Assembly (NCBI GenBank): GCA_028673005.1
Contig: CM054118.1
Span: 4,862,410-4,926,409, forward strand
Direction of reading: 5' to 3'
Length of the DNA stretch: 64,000 bases
Source: Tanypteryx hageni
Taxonomy: Eukaryota > Arthropoda > Insecta > Odonata > Petaluridae
The notes under the pieces were generated by a model, which saw nothing but the letters and a program-made list of their open reading frames with translations, made no database searches and had not been told where the DNA came from. The first letter of the stretch is position 1, and each line of letters starts with the position of its first letter. Shown in pieces: positions 21,253-32,672 of the stretch. Both the position numbers and the translations under genes were made by a program.

Positions 21253-23730
21253 AATCGATTTTTTAGGTAATTGCTATTTAAAAATTTACGTAGGCAATTG
21301 AAAACCTTTCCGCTGGTGCCAGTGTCGTGACTTCTGTATACAGGAAATGCGGTTTCCTGAGGATCTAGGATCCCTGTGGCTCGAATTTAGTGATAGGCGT
21401 CCTCGAGCAAGTCTCTTGCGTCTGGGTCCGGCAGGTACTAGTTATGCCATTGGGTGGTGACCTGCGGTCCAAGAGGATACGGTTGGCTACCCCTAATGTA
21501 TATAATACCTCCTAACAATGAGGAACAGCATCATTTTGTTTACCGTCCAAAATTTAACGTGTTCAGTTTTGGAAAACGTTTTCAATACTTTGCTTCCGGT
21601 AAATTCTAGAGGAAAGGAATTACTCTCAAATGTAAAGTTTCGAGAATTAGATCCTGACATTAACATTACAAATTCATGATAATGGATTTCAATAAAATTT
21701 TCTGCATGTCAGTTAAACTATAAGCTTGGTATTAGTTTTATATTTTAACTCTCTCTTACTTTTCAACTGTGAAATGTGATATACGTAAAAGTTGAGAGTT
21801 ACATAAAACAACATGTAGCAAAAATTAATGCTACCATAGATTGTTTTTCAGTAGACTATCGTGAAACAACTTCTACTATCTACTTTCTAAATACATTCAC
21901 TATCCCGTGGGAAAATGAAAGTAAACGAAAAATGTCATTTTCTCTACAGCAAGAATTTCTCCATCCCAATAACATTAAGTGAATTCCCTTGTTTACTCCG
22001 ATGCGCGCAAAGTTCCGAACGCTAGGAAAAGCCGCCTCTCTCCTTTCTCTTTCTCTCCCTCCCTGGAGGAAGCTACACACACGACGAAAGTAAAGCATCT
22101 TTTTTTATAGTGAGAATAGGAGACGTAATCTCTCCATGTACCATTCGAGACGTCACGTCAATCTGTAGAGTCGTAATGGCGTCATAGTTTCACGGGTTAG
22201 GGCTCTGAAATATAAAGGAAGCCGCTCTAATTTTTTCCTTTATTTTTATCGCGTTACATTTACGACCGCTCACGATAAACTGCGGAAGGATGCTTCTCCG
22301 GAGAAAATTTACTTTACGAGTCTCTTAATAAAATAAAATGAAGAAAATGTGAACGGAGACGTTTTGAAATTAGACTCGGGATCGTTTATGCGAAAGGAAA
22401 TCATATTCGGTCGAGATCCTGAATTGAAGCTCAGCCGACGCCATCTTTAAAATTGGTCGTCATAAAAAAATGAAGAAAAATTAGAAATTTAGAGAAGTAC
22501 GTTAGTGCTCTCGTAGAAATTATATTCTCTGAAAGGATTTCTATTATTTAACACACGAGAAAAATATTTTACTTTATTCTAAGGGCTTTTGCTTGCCGTT
22601 TTTAAAGTTGCATTTAAGCAGTCTAAAATTTTCAAATAAAAACATAAGTTTTATAAAAAGGACGACCTTGTTTTCTGTTTTTCTGCCGCCACACATCTCG
22701 ACAGTAAAATTAGAATTTAACTCGAAATAATGCCGTATTTAATCTTGTGCCGCGTGTTTTTGAGAAAGCGAAATGGAAAATATTATCCAACTTTCCATTT
22801 TATGAGGTCAATTGTAATAGGTTTCATTCTCAAAAAGTATCTTTTTTCATTAGATAATCTCCTGATAACTTTCGTTTCATAGTTGCACCATTTTCTCCGT
22901 CGTTGGTGATTGCCTTCTTTAAATAGAAAATATATTTTGGTATAAAACACGCAAGAAAACTGAAAAAATGCGTGTGGCATTCGAGTGAATGCGACGCGTC
23001 CTATTATTATTTTTCATTTACCATAAAATGCCACTTTCTCAATCACGCTTCCTTTTATTTCTCCCCGTAGCAATCACGTTCGTTCAAAGCTTAATATCCT
23101 CCAGCCAAGTTTCGGAGACTTACCGCATCCAGTATGCTAAGTTCTGTCTTAACTGAACCGCTTGAGATTTTATTTAAATACTTTAATTTTGTTCAAAGGA
23201 GAAGACATTTTCATGGTTATTGAGATACAAATCAACATTTTCTCGATTATTTTGTTTATAATGGAAAAACAGACGTCTAATCTTCTAGATAGAGTCTATT
23301 TTGCCAACTCGGACTCAAACAACTTTAATCCTAATTATTTAGCATCATCGTGTCAATACGGCCGAGATTGACATGTCTGCTCCATCCTCTTGTTTCTTCT
23401 TTTCCACATGCCTCCTTTCAAATTATCTCCTGCAAAATAACATTCCATCTCATTATCTCCCATTCACTTAACTTGTGTATCATTCAACCGCGTTTATCAC
23501 AAAATTTCTCCTTAACTAAATATTCACTCCAAATTCCTTCGCTTTTTTCATTAATGTGATTTGGCTTCCATGGAAAAAATATGAATAACATGCATTTCTC
23601 GTTTCAAAATTATTCCCAACATGCACTGTGCAACTTTCTCACGTCTATACAGTCCGAGTCTGCACAATAATATCATTTGTCAGATTAATAGATGTTTCCG
23701 CGCAGAATGAATCATACTAACGATGCTCCC
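21253..23730. other. No recognisable feature
   Basis: AT-rich sequence with scattered short frames; no motif, terminal repeat or second copy seen within this window. Confidence 0.5.
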
Positions 23731-24320
23731 ACCAGACGCGGAATTAGAGGGTGCGAGGCCCCTAGGCAGTTTGCGAGACCCATAGGCGATATTGGTTTGT
23801 GGGGCCCACGACTCGCGAATTCCTAAAGATGTGCTTAAATTTCTTGCAGGAAAACAGACTGTCAAATTCTTAGTCGATCGCAGCTCCAAGTCTTCGATGG
23901 ACACCCTCAGAAATAAGTAATTACTTTTTCATTGATACCCGTCAGTTGAGATTTAGGATATGTGACCGTTTCTTTGTGTTGGAACTTTTCACATTGAATC
24001 TATACATTTCTTTCTCCTCTCGCACAACTAAGTTCCTGACTGTTAACATATAACTCTCTAGTGCAGGCATGTCAAACTGGCGGCCCTAACTATGCTTTAG
24101 TGCGGCCCGAGTGCTGATTCTTCTCAACTAAATCGCTCGAGGCCCTAGGCGGTCGCCTAAATCGGTGGTTATTAAACTTTCAATTGTCGCGGCCGCCTTG
24201 AATATCATGCGGCCCCCTATGAATAAAAATAGTAAAAATAATAAACTTTAATACAAACTTCTTCATTATATATTACTATTAACAGTTTTTATAACATCGT
24301 ATTTCCGAAAATTCACTGAT

Positions 24321-25735
24321 CTACATCTACGTTTTACCTTGCAATTCACCTAATTGGTGAGTGGCAGGGGGTGCAATGCACCATAACCTACCTAAAGATT
24401 GTCTATCGCAGGTTGAAATTTTCTATTGTGATCTCGTATTGTCCTCGGAAAGAACGAGCCTAGATAACGCTCCGTCCTACAATCGATCTCACGTATCTTA
24501 TCGTCACGGTCGTTCCTACCTATATACGTTGGTGCTTCAATTACTAAAACAACCTCGTCTTTTAGACATTCCGATCTATATTTCTCCAGAAGCCGAAACC
24601 TTGAGTTTAATCTACGATCCTCCATTGGTACCCAGTTCAAATCCCTCAATAATGAAGTGACGCTTTCCTTATGTTCGTACTTTTGTTTTACGAATCTGGC
24701 TGCTCTGCGCTGCACTCTTTCTAATTGAATTATATGTCCCTTCTAGTACGGATCCCATATGCATGAGGCGTATTCCACTTGCGATCTAACCAGTGATAAG
24801 TAACATGTTTTACGTACTATTTTTTGTAGTGTTCCGTACTATTCTACCTTTGAAAGCCAGTTTCTTGTTGGCCGCGCCTATAACTCGACGATTGTGCATG
24901 TACCATGAAAGATCTCGACAAATGGTTATTCCTAAATATTTTACATTCTCGGCTGCTTGAATATTTATTCCATCTATTTTATACTCGAAACCTACTTCTA
25001 TGTTCTTACCTTTCCATAACGTAACTGCGGCACATTTAGTGTAATTAATTTCAATTTGCCATTCTTTGCACCACGCTGAAATGGCTCTTAAGTCTTCACG
25101 CAGCGACTGACGGTCCTCCTGGTTTTTTATTTCTTTATATAGAACGGTATCATCGGCAAAAAGTCTAATTTTACTACGAACTACTGAGCAGATATCATTC
25201 ACATAGATTAAGAAAAGTAGAGGGCACAATACACTTCCCTGAGGAACACCAGATGCAACTTTAACGGTGGACGAGTAATTCCCATCGATGACAACTATCT
25301 GTTTTCACAGCTTATGCCTGTCTGCATAGGATCTTCGGATCATATCATTCCATCAATATCTGTTCTCTATTCGAGAGGAAATCTCTCACCCAACTGACAA
25401 CTTTCGGATTGATACCATATTGTCCTAACTTCGCAATTAATTTCTTATGGGATACTTCATCGAACGCCTTTCTGAAGTCAATGAATATGGCATCGACCTG
25501 AGTATTTTTCTCTCCGCATCGCAACAAATCATCCACGAACAAGCCTAGCTGCGTTTCGCATTATCTGCCTCTCCGGAATGCGTGCTGGCATCCGCTAAGC
25601 AATGAGTGACTATCTAAATAGCGCATTACAGAACTAAAGATGATGTGCTCAAGTATCTTGCACGATAATGAAGTTAGGGAAATTGGTCTATAATTTTCGG
25701 TGTTCTCATTGTCTTTTATTATTCGTAAAAATTTT
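24321..25735 (-). mobile_element. CR1/L2-like LINE, copy C, 5'-truncated
   Basis: Same family as copies at 33428-34935 and 52282-60802: shared 3' end CACCCCCTGCCA...AGGTGA.TTGCA followed by a GTAGATGTAGAT-type tail (24321-24340 complement), and shared C-terminal protein 'PTYIGR', 'KIREID', 'FFPRTIRDHN'. Truncated inside the RT finger region at about 25735. Inserted into a hAT MITE. Confidence 0.85.
24392..25725 (-). pseudogene. LINE reverse transcriptase remnant (copy C)
   Basis: Minus-strand order: 'ENYRPISLTSL' about 25665; 'CQHAFRRGR' about 25580; motif A 'IFIDFRKAFDEVSHKKL' about 25490-25430; motif B 'GVPQGSVLCPLLFLIYVND' about 25240-25195; motif C 'RLFADDTVLY' about 25160-25140; 'KYLGITICRDLSW' about 24930; 'RRVIGAANKKLAF' about 24880; 'QRRAARFVKQKY' about 24700; end near 24392. 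Catalytic ADD is intact but stops and frameshifts (near 25560, 25330, 24815, 24720) break the frame. It supplies the RT core that copies A and B lack. Confidence 0.88.
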
Positions 25736-25850
25736 ATTTTTATTATTTCACCTTACTTCCAAAATAATTTTGGGGCCTCCTGAAGGGCCACGGTCCATAG
25801 TTTGAGAAACACTGACCTAGATCACCTGGTCCTAAATCCGCTCCCGCCGT

Positions 25851-26534
25851 TTGAGTGGGGAGAACTTGTAAATAGCTAGGAGACAACCTCAATAAGTCAT
25901 AATTCCACCGGTCGCTAGATTTCGGAGAAATATAGCTAATGTGTTGCTGTTTACGACATTAAGGACAGCAACAGGTTAAATTTAGAACGAAATATATACG
26001 GTCATTTTTTAGTAAAAATTTGCACGAATAAACTATCCATTACAGCGCGATACCATTCATTTGAATATTGTTTTCATTCCTTATTCGAATACGAAATTTC
26101 TTCCGATTCTGATACGCCTGGCACTCCTATAACAAGGATTCTCATTAGGCGGATTTGCCACAACACGGTTTGTATATATGTATTTTACGAAATCTTCATA
26201 CAGCGCGGATTGTGGTTCGTATTAAGACGGTTAAGTCGGACCTGGGACGTGGAATTTCGGATTCCTGAAGAGAGATTTTGGAGGACCCGAGCGCTTTGTT
26301 TATAAGCTTAGACAATCGACAAACACACTATCGGTAGATGCTTTTGTAGTAGCGAGAGGTTAGGAAATTTTGGGAGGGCTGGGTAATGCTCTGCAAAGTT
26401 AGGCTCAAATAACGCGATTTCACAATACACGTCACTTATTCAGAATGCATCCTCCGTGTTACAGTAGGGCCGAGCGTAAACAGCTTATCTTCTACGGCCG
26501 CGCACAGGTGCCAGACAACAGGCGGACAAGCAAA
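25851..26534. other. No recognisable feature
   Basis: Unassigned AT-rich DNA between the hAT composite and the next dispersed repeat. Confidence 0.5.
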
Positions 26535-26840
26535 ACAACATGATCCAAACAGAACTTATGTTAACTACTTTCAAACATAATTATTTTAAATTGAATGTGA
26601 TGCAGATATTACTTAATTGGCTTTAATAGCTTTTAAAAAATCAACGCGGATGAGTTGCTTCTTGTGTTTGCAAATTTCATGATTTAGCATTATGAAATAT
26701 TACAAATACATACGAACGGAAAATTAAATTCGGTAGTTCTCTGAAAATTAATTGCCTCTCTCGAAAGAATTTTTAGCGGTGAAAATATAGGGTCGATTGC
26801 CACGTGAGTGGAAAAGCATATGTAGCTCCAAGATTTACCT
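26535..26840. repeat. Dispersed repeat segment, second copy of 13076-13229, plus a local duplication
   Basis: 26535-26735 aligns with 13076-13229. The following 26755-26800 (CTCGAAAGAATTTTTAGC, GGTCGATTGCCACG) recurs at 27353-27395 (CTCGAAAGAATTTTTAAC, GTCGATCGCCACG). The ~600 bp between the two is either an insertion with flanking duplication or a local tandem duplication. Confidence 0.5.
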
Positions 26841-27349
26841 CCTCAGGCCCGAAGGACATTTAATTGATTAGTGCCGGTGAGATCGAATGCAGGGTCGGCG
26901 TGATGAGGGCTATGCAGCGTATGATATGCATACGGTCCAATAAAAGTAGGGCTATGTATTTGACAGCATTTTTTGGTTCCACATTTTTGCGAGTCACCCT
27001 TCTCCAACATGATAATAATAAAATCTATGTATCGGTCCACTTTAACAGATAATCACTAGGTCGACTGTATGCGGCTAGCAATAAGGAGCTATAATCAAAA
27101 GTTTGTGCAGCATTCTGAGGCCATGCATTGCAAATCAACCACATCTACTTAATACTATGTAATGAATTTAACTAAATAATTTATATTGTACATAAGACAT
27201 GCGTTCTTTTAAATAAATGTTTATACAAACAAAAAATATTTCAAATTGTTCTTTGAAAATTTGTTGCCGGTAGATCAAGTTAAGAAAAGAGATAAAATCC
27301 CCCAGCTCTAGCTTTCTTCGATCTATTTCAACTCCTCCCCTTTCCCCCG
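26841..27349. other. Unrecognised DNA between two duplicated segments
   Basis: No protein motif or terminal inverted repeat seen. Its position between the duplicated 26755-26800 and 27353-27395 segments suggests inserted or duplicated DNA. Confidence 0.3.
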
Positions 27350-27850
27350 CTCGAAAGAATTTTTAACAGTGAACAGTCGATCGCCACGCAATTGGGAAGT
27401 TATAAGTAGATCCCAAACTTGTAAAGTCTGAGCACTCCTGCACTAGACTACACCGAATCCGAGTCCAACAATAGCTGTTGCCATGGCAACACTCGTAATG
27501 AGTGATAAAAATTGCAAAAACGCCAGTATTTACGCAAAATTAAAAGAAATACGATCGATAAGCAAAACTGTACTATAAAAACTAGAATTTACCTTTCTTT
27601 TCTTAGAGAATAGTACAAATCCCGCTCCAGTATTATAATTCTAAGATATTTTAATGTGTAAAAGAAAATAACTCTGCATGGATTTCAGATTTCTCATGTA
27701 AATCAAATTGGAAAGATGGTTCCTGGATTCGAACCCGGGACTTTCCATCTTCATAACAAAAACTATTCTCGGGAGGTCGGTCCCAGTATCAAGAGGTTGT
27801 AGATATGCCCAGTGATTGGAGTTATAGTTTCACCCGCAACAATACAGGAT
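27350..27850 (-). repeat. SINE-like dispersed repeat with tRNA T-arm-like motif, copy c
   Basis: Shares with copy b: ACTCGTAATGAGTGA, CGCCAGTATTTACGC, GAAATACGATCGATAAGC, AGAGAATAGTAC.AATCCCGC and the B-box complement GGATTCGAACCCGGGAC (27724-27740). After the tRNA-like region the sequence loses similarity near 27830. Confidence 0.7.
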
Positions 27851-28083
27851 AGATTTCTAAAACATTTTTTAAAAATATAACGCGCTAGTTAAGAAAATAA
27901 CATTAAAACAAGCAAGGAAAAGAACTGATGTATCAGACATTAAGGCCGTTTTTCAATTTAAAATATACGTATCCGTTACAATATCATAATATATTTTTCT
28001 TTAATCTTAAGACCAATGGCTTATGAAAACAAAACGAACTTTCGTTAATTATACCAAAATCAATAGGGCTCATAACTCTCACC

Positions 28084-28293
28084 AGCCGAAACTATCCTGG
28101 ATATTTGATTGCTCTAACTTGAATGGTTTAGAAGTAGTTCACTAATTTAATGTTTTATTGTTCATTGTGTCCCTACTACATGACTTAGGCTGTCCCTGGA
28201 GTTTCCAAATTTCACCCACGGGAAGTACTTACGACCATGACAATCCCTCAAAATTTGGTTGCTCTAACTTGAAGGTGTAGAAGTAGTTAGTAG
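28084..28293. repeat. Two tandem copies of a short dispersed motif
   Basis: TTGCTCTAACTTGAA...GTTTAGAAGTAGTT at about 28108-28140 and TTGCTCTAACTTGAAGGTG plus TAGAAGTAGTTAG at about 28258-28293. A third copy is at 42590-42650 (CTCAAAATTTCGTTGCTCTA...GTGTAGAAGTAGTTCAG). Probably the end of a repeat family. Confidence 0.55.
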
Positions 28294-28318
28294 TAGGACG
28301 GTTGGAAATCCTATTCTT

Positions 28319-28698
28319 CATCCCTCCCCTCCCTCCTCTCCCTCCCCTCCCTCCCATCCATCCCCCTCCCTTCCCCTCCCTCTTCCCCTCTCTCCCTCCC
28401 CCCTCTCCCCATCCCCCTCTCCCCTCCCCCTCTCCCCTATCCTCCCTACCACCCCTTTTCCCTCCCCCTCCCTTCCCCCTCCCCCGCCTCCCTCCCCCTT
28501 CCCCTCCCCCGCCTCCCTCCCCCTTCCCCGCCCCTCCCTCCCCCTTCCCCCTCCCCACCCCTCCTTCCCCCTTCCCCTCCCCTCCTTCCCCCTTCCCCTC
28601 CCCCCACCCCTCCCTCCCCCTGCCCCTCCCCTCCCTCCCCTCCAAATCCCCTTCCTTATCCTCATCCCCCTCCCCATCCTCATCCTCCACCCACTCCC
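28319..28698 (+). repeat. C-rich polypyrimidine tract
   Basis: About 380 bases almost purely C/T with many CCCCCTCCCC units; the minus strand is runs of four or five G with A spacers, giving strong G-quadruplex and triplex potential. Frames through it (Pro/Ser/Leu or Gly/Arg/Glu) are artefacts of composition. Confidence 0.92.
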
Positions 28699-29970
28699 TA
28701 TCTCCCGGATATAAGAATTAATAACCCGCCCCCCTCAATGATCGGACGTAATTCGATACCGACATGAATCACCCCTACACAAAAGTAAAAAGATTACAAC
28801 AACAAAAATCCTCTCGCGGTTTTTAAGGTCTTTTTCCAGGAAGGTTTTTATTTCCTCTTCTCATTCAAGACGGGATATTTACGCGCTCTCGCGGGGAAAA
28901 ATTTAATAACGTTCCGCGCCGTGTATCAACTCAATCAATCATTTTTCTCCCATTCTCTCTCTCTCTCTAGATCGCGACGTATTTATGCGTAATCAATTTT
29001 TACGCCGTGCGTCGGCCGGTGTAAGGGATATTTTTTGACCCTGCGCGAATGGCATTCCCAGGCGGAACAACTTCATTGAGATAATGGATCGTAGCGAAGG
29101 GAGAGGGAGAAAGAGGCGGCCACAAGATCGAGGGTTGAAAAAAAAATCATCCCTCTCTATAAATAGGTTTCGCTGCCATTGAATTGGGGACGAGAGAGAG
29201 AGAGAGAAGGGGGAGGGAATCAACGAACCGATTAAAAAAAAATCGGAGAAAAAATAAATCGCTTAATAACTCCGCGGGGAACTCGATTCCCGCGTAGATC
29301 AAATGATATATTTCCTTAATGCTTCTCCGCCTTTAATTAAATAAGCTAGGTTTTTTATTAAAAAAAGAAGAAACGCGAGAGTAATTACCCGATTGCTTCG
29401 CTTTGTACGGTATGGTTTCTTTCTCGTTGTTGCCAAGCGCGTGTAAGCGGAAACTATGTCGTCCGTTATTTGCGATCAAAAAAGTAGAAAAACGCGTGTC
29501 AGGGGAAGCTTAGATAATGCACGCTGAGGTATACTGCTTTATATTGAATTTCATTCTTTGTGCCTTTATAAATCAGCGGTTAGAGTTTTAACCAACATAT
29601 ATCGTACCTTAAATGTTTACATTTTTAACAAAATTATATTATAAAAAATGGAAAAATTCGAATATTTTCGTCCGTTATTGTATATAAAATATATTAACAT
29701 TATCTTGACATCATAAAAATAAATTTTTAATAAATTTTTAAAACTCAGTAACTATTTTTAACAGTTAAAATAAGGTTATATTGTAGTTTGGGCCACAAGG
29801 GAAGTAGTACGGCTCTCGGAATTTTCATTTAATCGAATCTGATTGAACTATTATGTTAAAATATAACCTTAATAAATCAAAACAGAGAGAGAATAGACAT
29901 TTGCTTAGATTAATTTTCCTCTTATCTATCGCACGTGACCGTCAAATACAGTTAAATTCATAAATGTTAT
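28699..29970. other. No recognisable gene; CT/GA runs
   Basis: Contains short (CT)n at about 28953-28969 and (GA)n at about 29192-29206 within a GC-richer part (28850-29300). No protein motif. Confidence 0.45.
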
Positions 29971-29973
29971 TCA

Positions 29974-30145
29974 GAGCCGGCTAAGAAAATCGCAAGGCCC
30001 GGTGTCAGAACATTTTTATAGTAAATTTTAATAAATAAAGTAACCTCTCTCGCTCTGACGGTGTTCGATATTTTTAACAAGTATGTTCTTTATAAGTGCA
30101 ACAAATATATTTCAGAGAGCGCGGGGCCTCTTCAGGCGCAGGCGC
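29974..30145. repeat. Possible small MITE
   Basis: CAGAGCCGGCTAAG...AAGGCCCGGTG on the left and GCGGGGCCTCTTCAGGCGC on the right could be degenerate inverted ends of a short GC-ended element with an AT-rich core. Pairing is weak and no target duplication was found. Confidence 0.25.
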
Positions 30146-31179
30146 GTCGTTGGCAACGGCATCGAAACAATCCTGATTTTATCGACGATGCGCTCTTTCA
30201 TAGAGAATAATTAAGCGATAATGAATGTTGAATTGTTTACGTGCAATTGAATATTTGATCAGGTATCCGTCAAATAGTAATGCCATTTGCCTGTTTAATT
30301 GACATTAAAATTTTGCTATTTCCCTTTATGTTTTTACTGCTTCTAAATGGGAAGGTTAGTGAATGCAAAGAGGAGAAATCATTATCTACCGAAAAAATCG
30401 CGCAATTCTACATGGTTTCCTTTTCTCGAGCCAGATTTTATTTTCTTTTTTTAAACAACCTCCGGTCGTTAAATAAAAAAAATTCTTTTGAACTAGCGTG
30501 AGATTTTTCCCTCCTCCTATTTACGGTGCAATTCCACAGATTTATGCAACCGCTGTTAGTTTTTACGGATTATAGTCCTGGGAAATTTCCCACCCTCCGC
30601 TTGCTCTACCACTCTTCTTCCCGCCAGGGAGTAAAAGTTATAGTTCGCCATAAAAGAAACGACTAGTGTGTCATACAAATATTTTCCGGGGCAAAAGTAC
30701 CATTTACAACCATAAAATAATCACTAAAAACTTTGTGTTATATTGAAATAAATGTCACAGAAATTTTGTTTTCCAATTGGGCGCGGAATTAACATCGTTT
30801 TTGAACGGAGCTGCTGAAATGCCGAGAAGGAACTCGAGTTGTCTTCATTGTGAATGAACTTCGCACGAAGATCGATGCCAGTTTGATTTTTAACTGCGAT
30901 CCGAGGATTATTTGAGAGACCTATGACGTGTTAAAAAACGGAATGAAAATACATAGTCTGGGTCGGTTTTCGAAAAAATATCCCTTTAAAAAGATTAAAA
31001 TTCTATGTCGTGATAAAAATTCCCGTGAATAATCAGAATGTAAGGTCCTCGTTCGTTTAAAAAATTTCATAATGTATATGACGATGAAAAATTGTGATAA
31101 GCATATAGACAAAGTATTGTAAAAAATTCGATTCGAGATTTTTATGCACGTTGTAGATGGCCGTCATTTCGAAAAAGAT
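30146..31179. other. No recognisable feature
   Basis: AT-rich, no coding motif or repeat partner found. Confidence 0.5.
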
Positions 31180-31636
31180 TTTAGCCTACTTTCCAGTATG
31201 GAAATAGTTTTGTCGTTGTGTCTGTTCGTCCTCCCCTATAAACTTTTGAACCAATTGACCGATTTTCATGACACTTGGTGAAAATTTCCTGCTACTAAAG
31301 ACGAGCTCCCGAGAATAGGTTTTGTTGCGAATATTGGAAGTCCCGGGTTCGATTCCAGGAACTATCCTTCCCATTTGATTTGCATGGGAAATCTGAACTC
31401 CATCGTGCAGGGTAATTTTCTCTAGCACATATCTTAGAATTGTAATATCGGTGCGTGATTTGTACTATTCTCTGAGGAAAAGAATAAAGATTCTAATTTT
31501 TATCGTAGAATTTTGCTTATCGATCGTATTTCTTAGAATTTCACGTAAATAATAGCGTTTTTGCAGTTTTTATCACTCATTACGAGAGTGTTGTAGCAAC
31601 GACTTTTGTTGGACTCGGATTCGATATATTCTAATA
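31180..31636 (+). repeat. SINE-like dispersed repeat with tRNA T-arm-like motif, copy d
   Basis: Plus-strand copy and the easiest to read: starts TTTTAGCCTACTTTCCAG, GTCTGTTCGTCC, ATGACACTTGGTG, tRNA-like stretch with CCCGGGTTCGATTCCAGGAA (31343-31362), CCCATTTGATTTGCATGGG hairpin, CATCGTGCAGGGTAA, then body sequence to GGACTCGGATTCGATATATT near 31630. It ends exactly where a hAT-type terminus begins. Confidence 0.72.
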
Positions 31637-31890
31637 CAGTGGTTCTCAAACTTGAGTAACCTAAGGACCCCTTTTAATAGGAAAGAATTCTCGCGGATCC
31701 CCGAGTTCATTGGATGCCATAGACACAAAATTTTTGTTCATGTATAAATTGAGTTTAAAATAATAACAGGTTAATTTAACAACGCTATTTATGGACATTT
31801 TTATATAAAATTACTAAATGCAAACAAAACTTGGTAGGTTCTGCAGAGCTTGGTAAACATGGGCATGTCGTGCAACGAGTTTCACCATTA
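31637..31890. mobile_element. hAT-MITE left-end fragment
   Basis: CAGTGGTTCTCAAACTTGAG at 31637 matches the common hAT-MITE terminus and continues with CTAAGGACCCC and CGCGGATCCCC. No right end was found before the Tc1 terminus at 31898, so it may have been cut by that insertion or lost in the gap. Confidence 0.5.
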
Positions 31891-31897
31891 TAAAGTA

Positions 31898-32672
31898 GTG
31901 TGCATAAGTTTAAGACCACCTTAGTTTTTCTGCAAAATTTACAAGTTTTTGGCTGTGGTGTAGGAGTCGATCAGAGAGAAGTGAAACAAACTATTCCTGG
32001 CTTTGAACACTTTCCAATTTATATGCTGAGGCAGTTTTTAATATATAATCAACAATTATTCCCATTAAATATTTATCTTGTATTGGAGTACCTGTGCAAA
32101 AGTTTAAGACCACAGCGTAATTTAGTTTCAGTTAGTTTTCCCAAGCACCAACAGATGGCATCTTAAGTTGGCAGAATTGTAGTACCATCTTGTGTTTCAT
32201 ACAGGAACTGCTTTGAGCATGTTACATTTACCAAGAGAACCGGAAAGACCAAAAAATATTTCCCCGAGGGTAAAAAGGATCTTAGGGCCTCTGGTAAAAA
32301 AGGACCGACGCATCAGCAGTGGCGAACTGGTCAAACAGTTGGAATGCTCTGCAGGAATTGATGTTTCTGCAGCACATATAAGGAAAATCTTGTGTTCAGT
32401 AAATTTGAAGAGCCAAACAGCTGGAAAGAAGCTCCTTATCAGCAAACGCAATGCCAAGGCGAGGGTAGAATTGTGTCAGGGGCGGACTCATTTGGGTGTG
32501 CCGAATGGAAGAAGGTGCTATTTTCTAAACTGTTTCCAACTCGTAGAATAACCGTGAGAGGACTTCCAAGCGACAAATATCACAGGGATAGTGTGCAATC
32601 ACAGATGCAAGCCGAGGGCGGTAAAGTGATTGTGTGGGGATGTATGCCATGGCATGGATATACAATCTCCAT
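31898..32672 (+). mobile_element. Tc1-family DNA transposon with IR/DR-type left end, cut by assembly gap
   Basis: GTGTGCATAAGTTTAAGACC at 31898 and TGTGCAAAAGTTTAAGACCA at 32093 are two direct repeats about 194 bp apart, both upstream of the transposase. That is the IR/DR arrangement known from Minos and Sleeping-Beauty-type Tc1 elements. The right end should lie in or beyond the N run and is not visible after it. Confidence 0.8.
32222..32672 (+). pseudogene. Tc1-type transposase fragment
   Basis: The product would bind the terminal direct repeats and cut the element at TA sites. Seen: helix-turn-helix region 'SPRVKRILGPLVKKDRRISS' (32263-32322) through 'SAAHIRKILCSVNL' and 'KKLLISKRNAKARVELC'. 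After a frameshift near 32480 come 'WKKVLFS' and 'EGGKVIVWGCMPWHG' (32617-32660), matching the catalytic domain segment W..V.FSDE and GG..VWGC.. of Tc1 proteins. The usual first catalytic Asp after 'FS' is replaced by Lys in the current frame. Broken, and the rest is in the gap. Confidence 0.8.

Larger units (their letters stand above)
24163..25814. mobile_element. Inner hAT-type MITE, split by a LINE, with target-site duplication
   Basis: Left end CGGTGGTTATTAAACTTTC and right end complement CAGTGTTTCTCAAACTATGG match the CAGTGGTTCTCAAACTTT terminus common in hAT MITEs; GC-rich CGCGGCCGCC and GGGCCACGGTCC follow inside. Flanking 8-mers GCCTAAAT and ACCTAGAT agree at 6 of 8. MITE sequence occupies 24163-24320 and about 25736-25814; the rest is LINE copy C. 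Confidence 0.65.
23735..25850. mobile_element. Outer hAT-like element (relic) carrying nested insertions
   Basis: Left end near 23735 (GACGCGGAATTAGAGGG, GAGGCCCCTAGGCAG) and right end near 25845 (complement GGAGCGGATTTAGGACC) look like degenerate inverted ends. The body is split at 24155-24162 / 25815-25822: GAGGCCCTAGGCGGTCGCCT on one side and ATCACCTGGTCCTAAATCCG on the other read as one terminus once the inner element is removed. The fragment GTGCAGGCATGTCAAACTGG at 24063-24105 is a further MITE-like piece. Boundaries are approximate. Confidence 0.45.

Noticed and set aside
24361..24660. 99-codon plus-strand frame
   Set aside because: Antisense shadow of the LINE RT C-terminus on the minus strand.
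28229..28721. Gly/Arg/Glu-rich and Pro-rich frames on both strands
   Set aside because: Same artefact of a C-rich simple-sequence tract.
30280..30501. Small secreted-protein-like frame with a hydrophobic start
   Set aside because: AT-rich Phe/Leu run can mimic a signal peptide; no homology, conserved cysteines or gene context.
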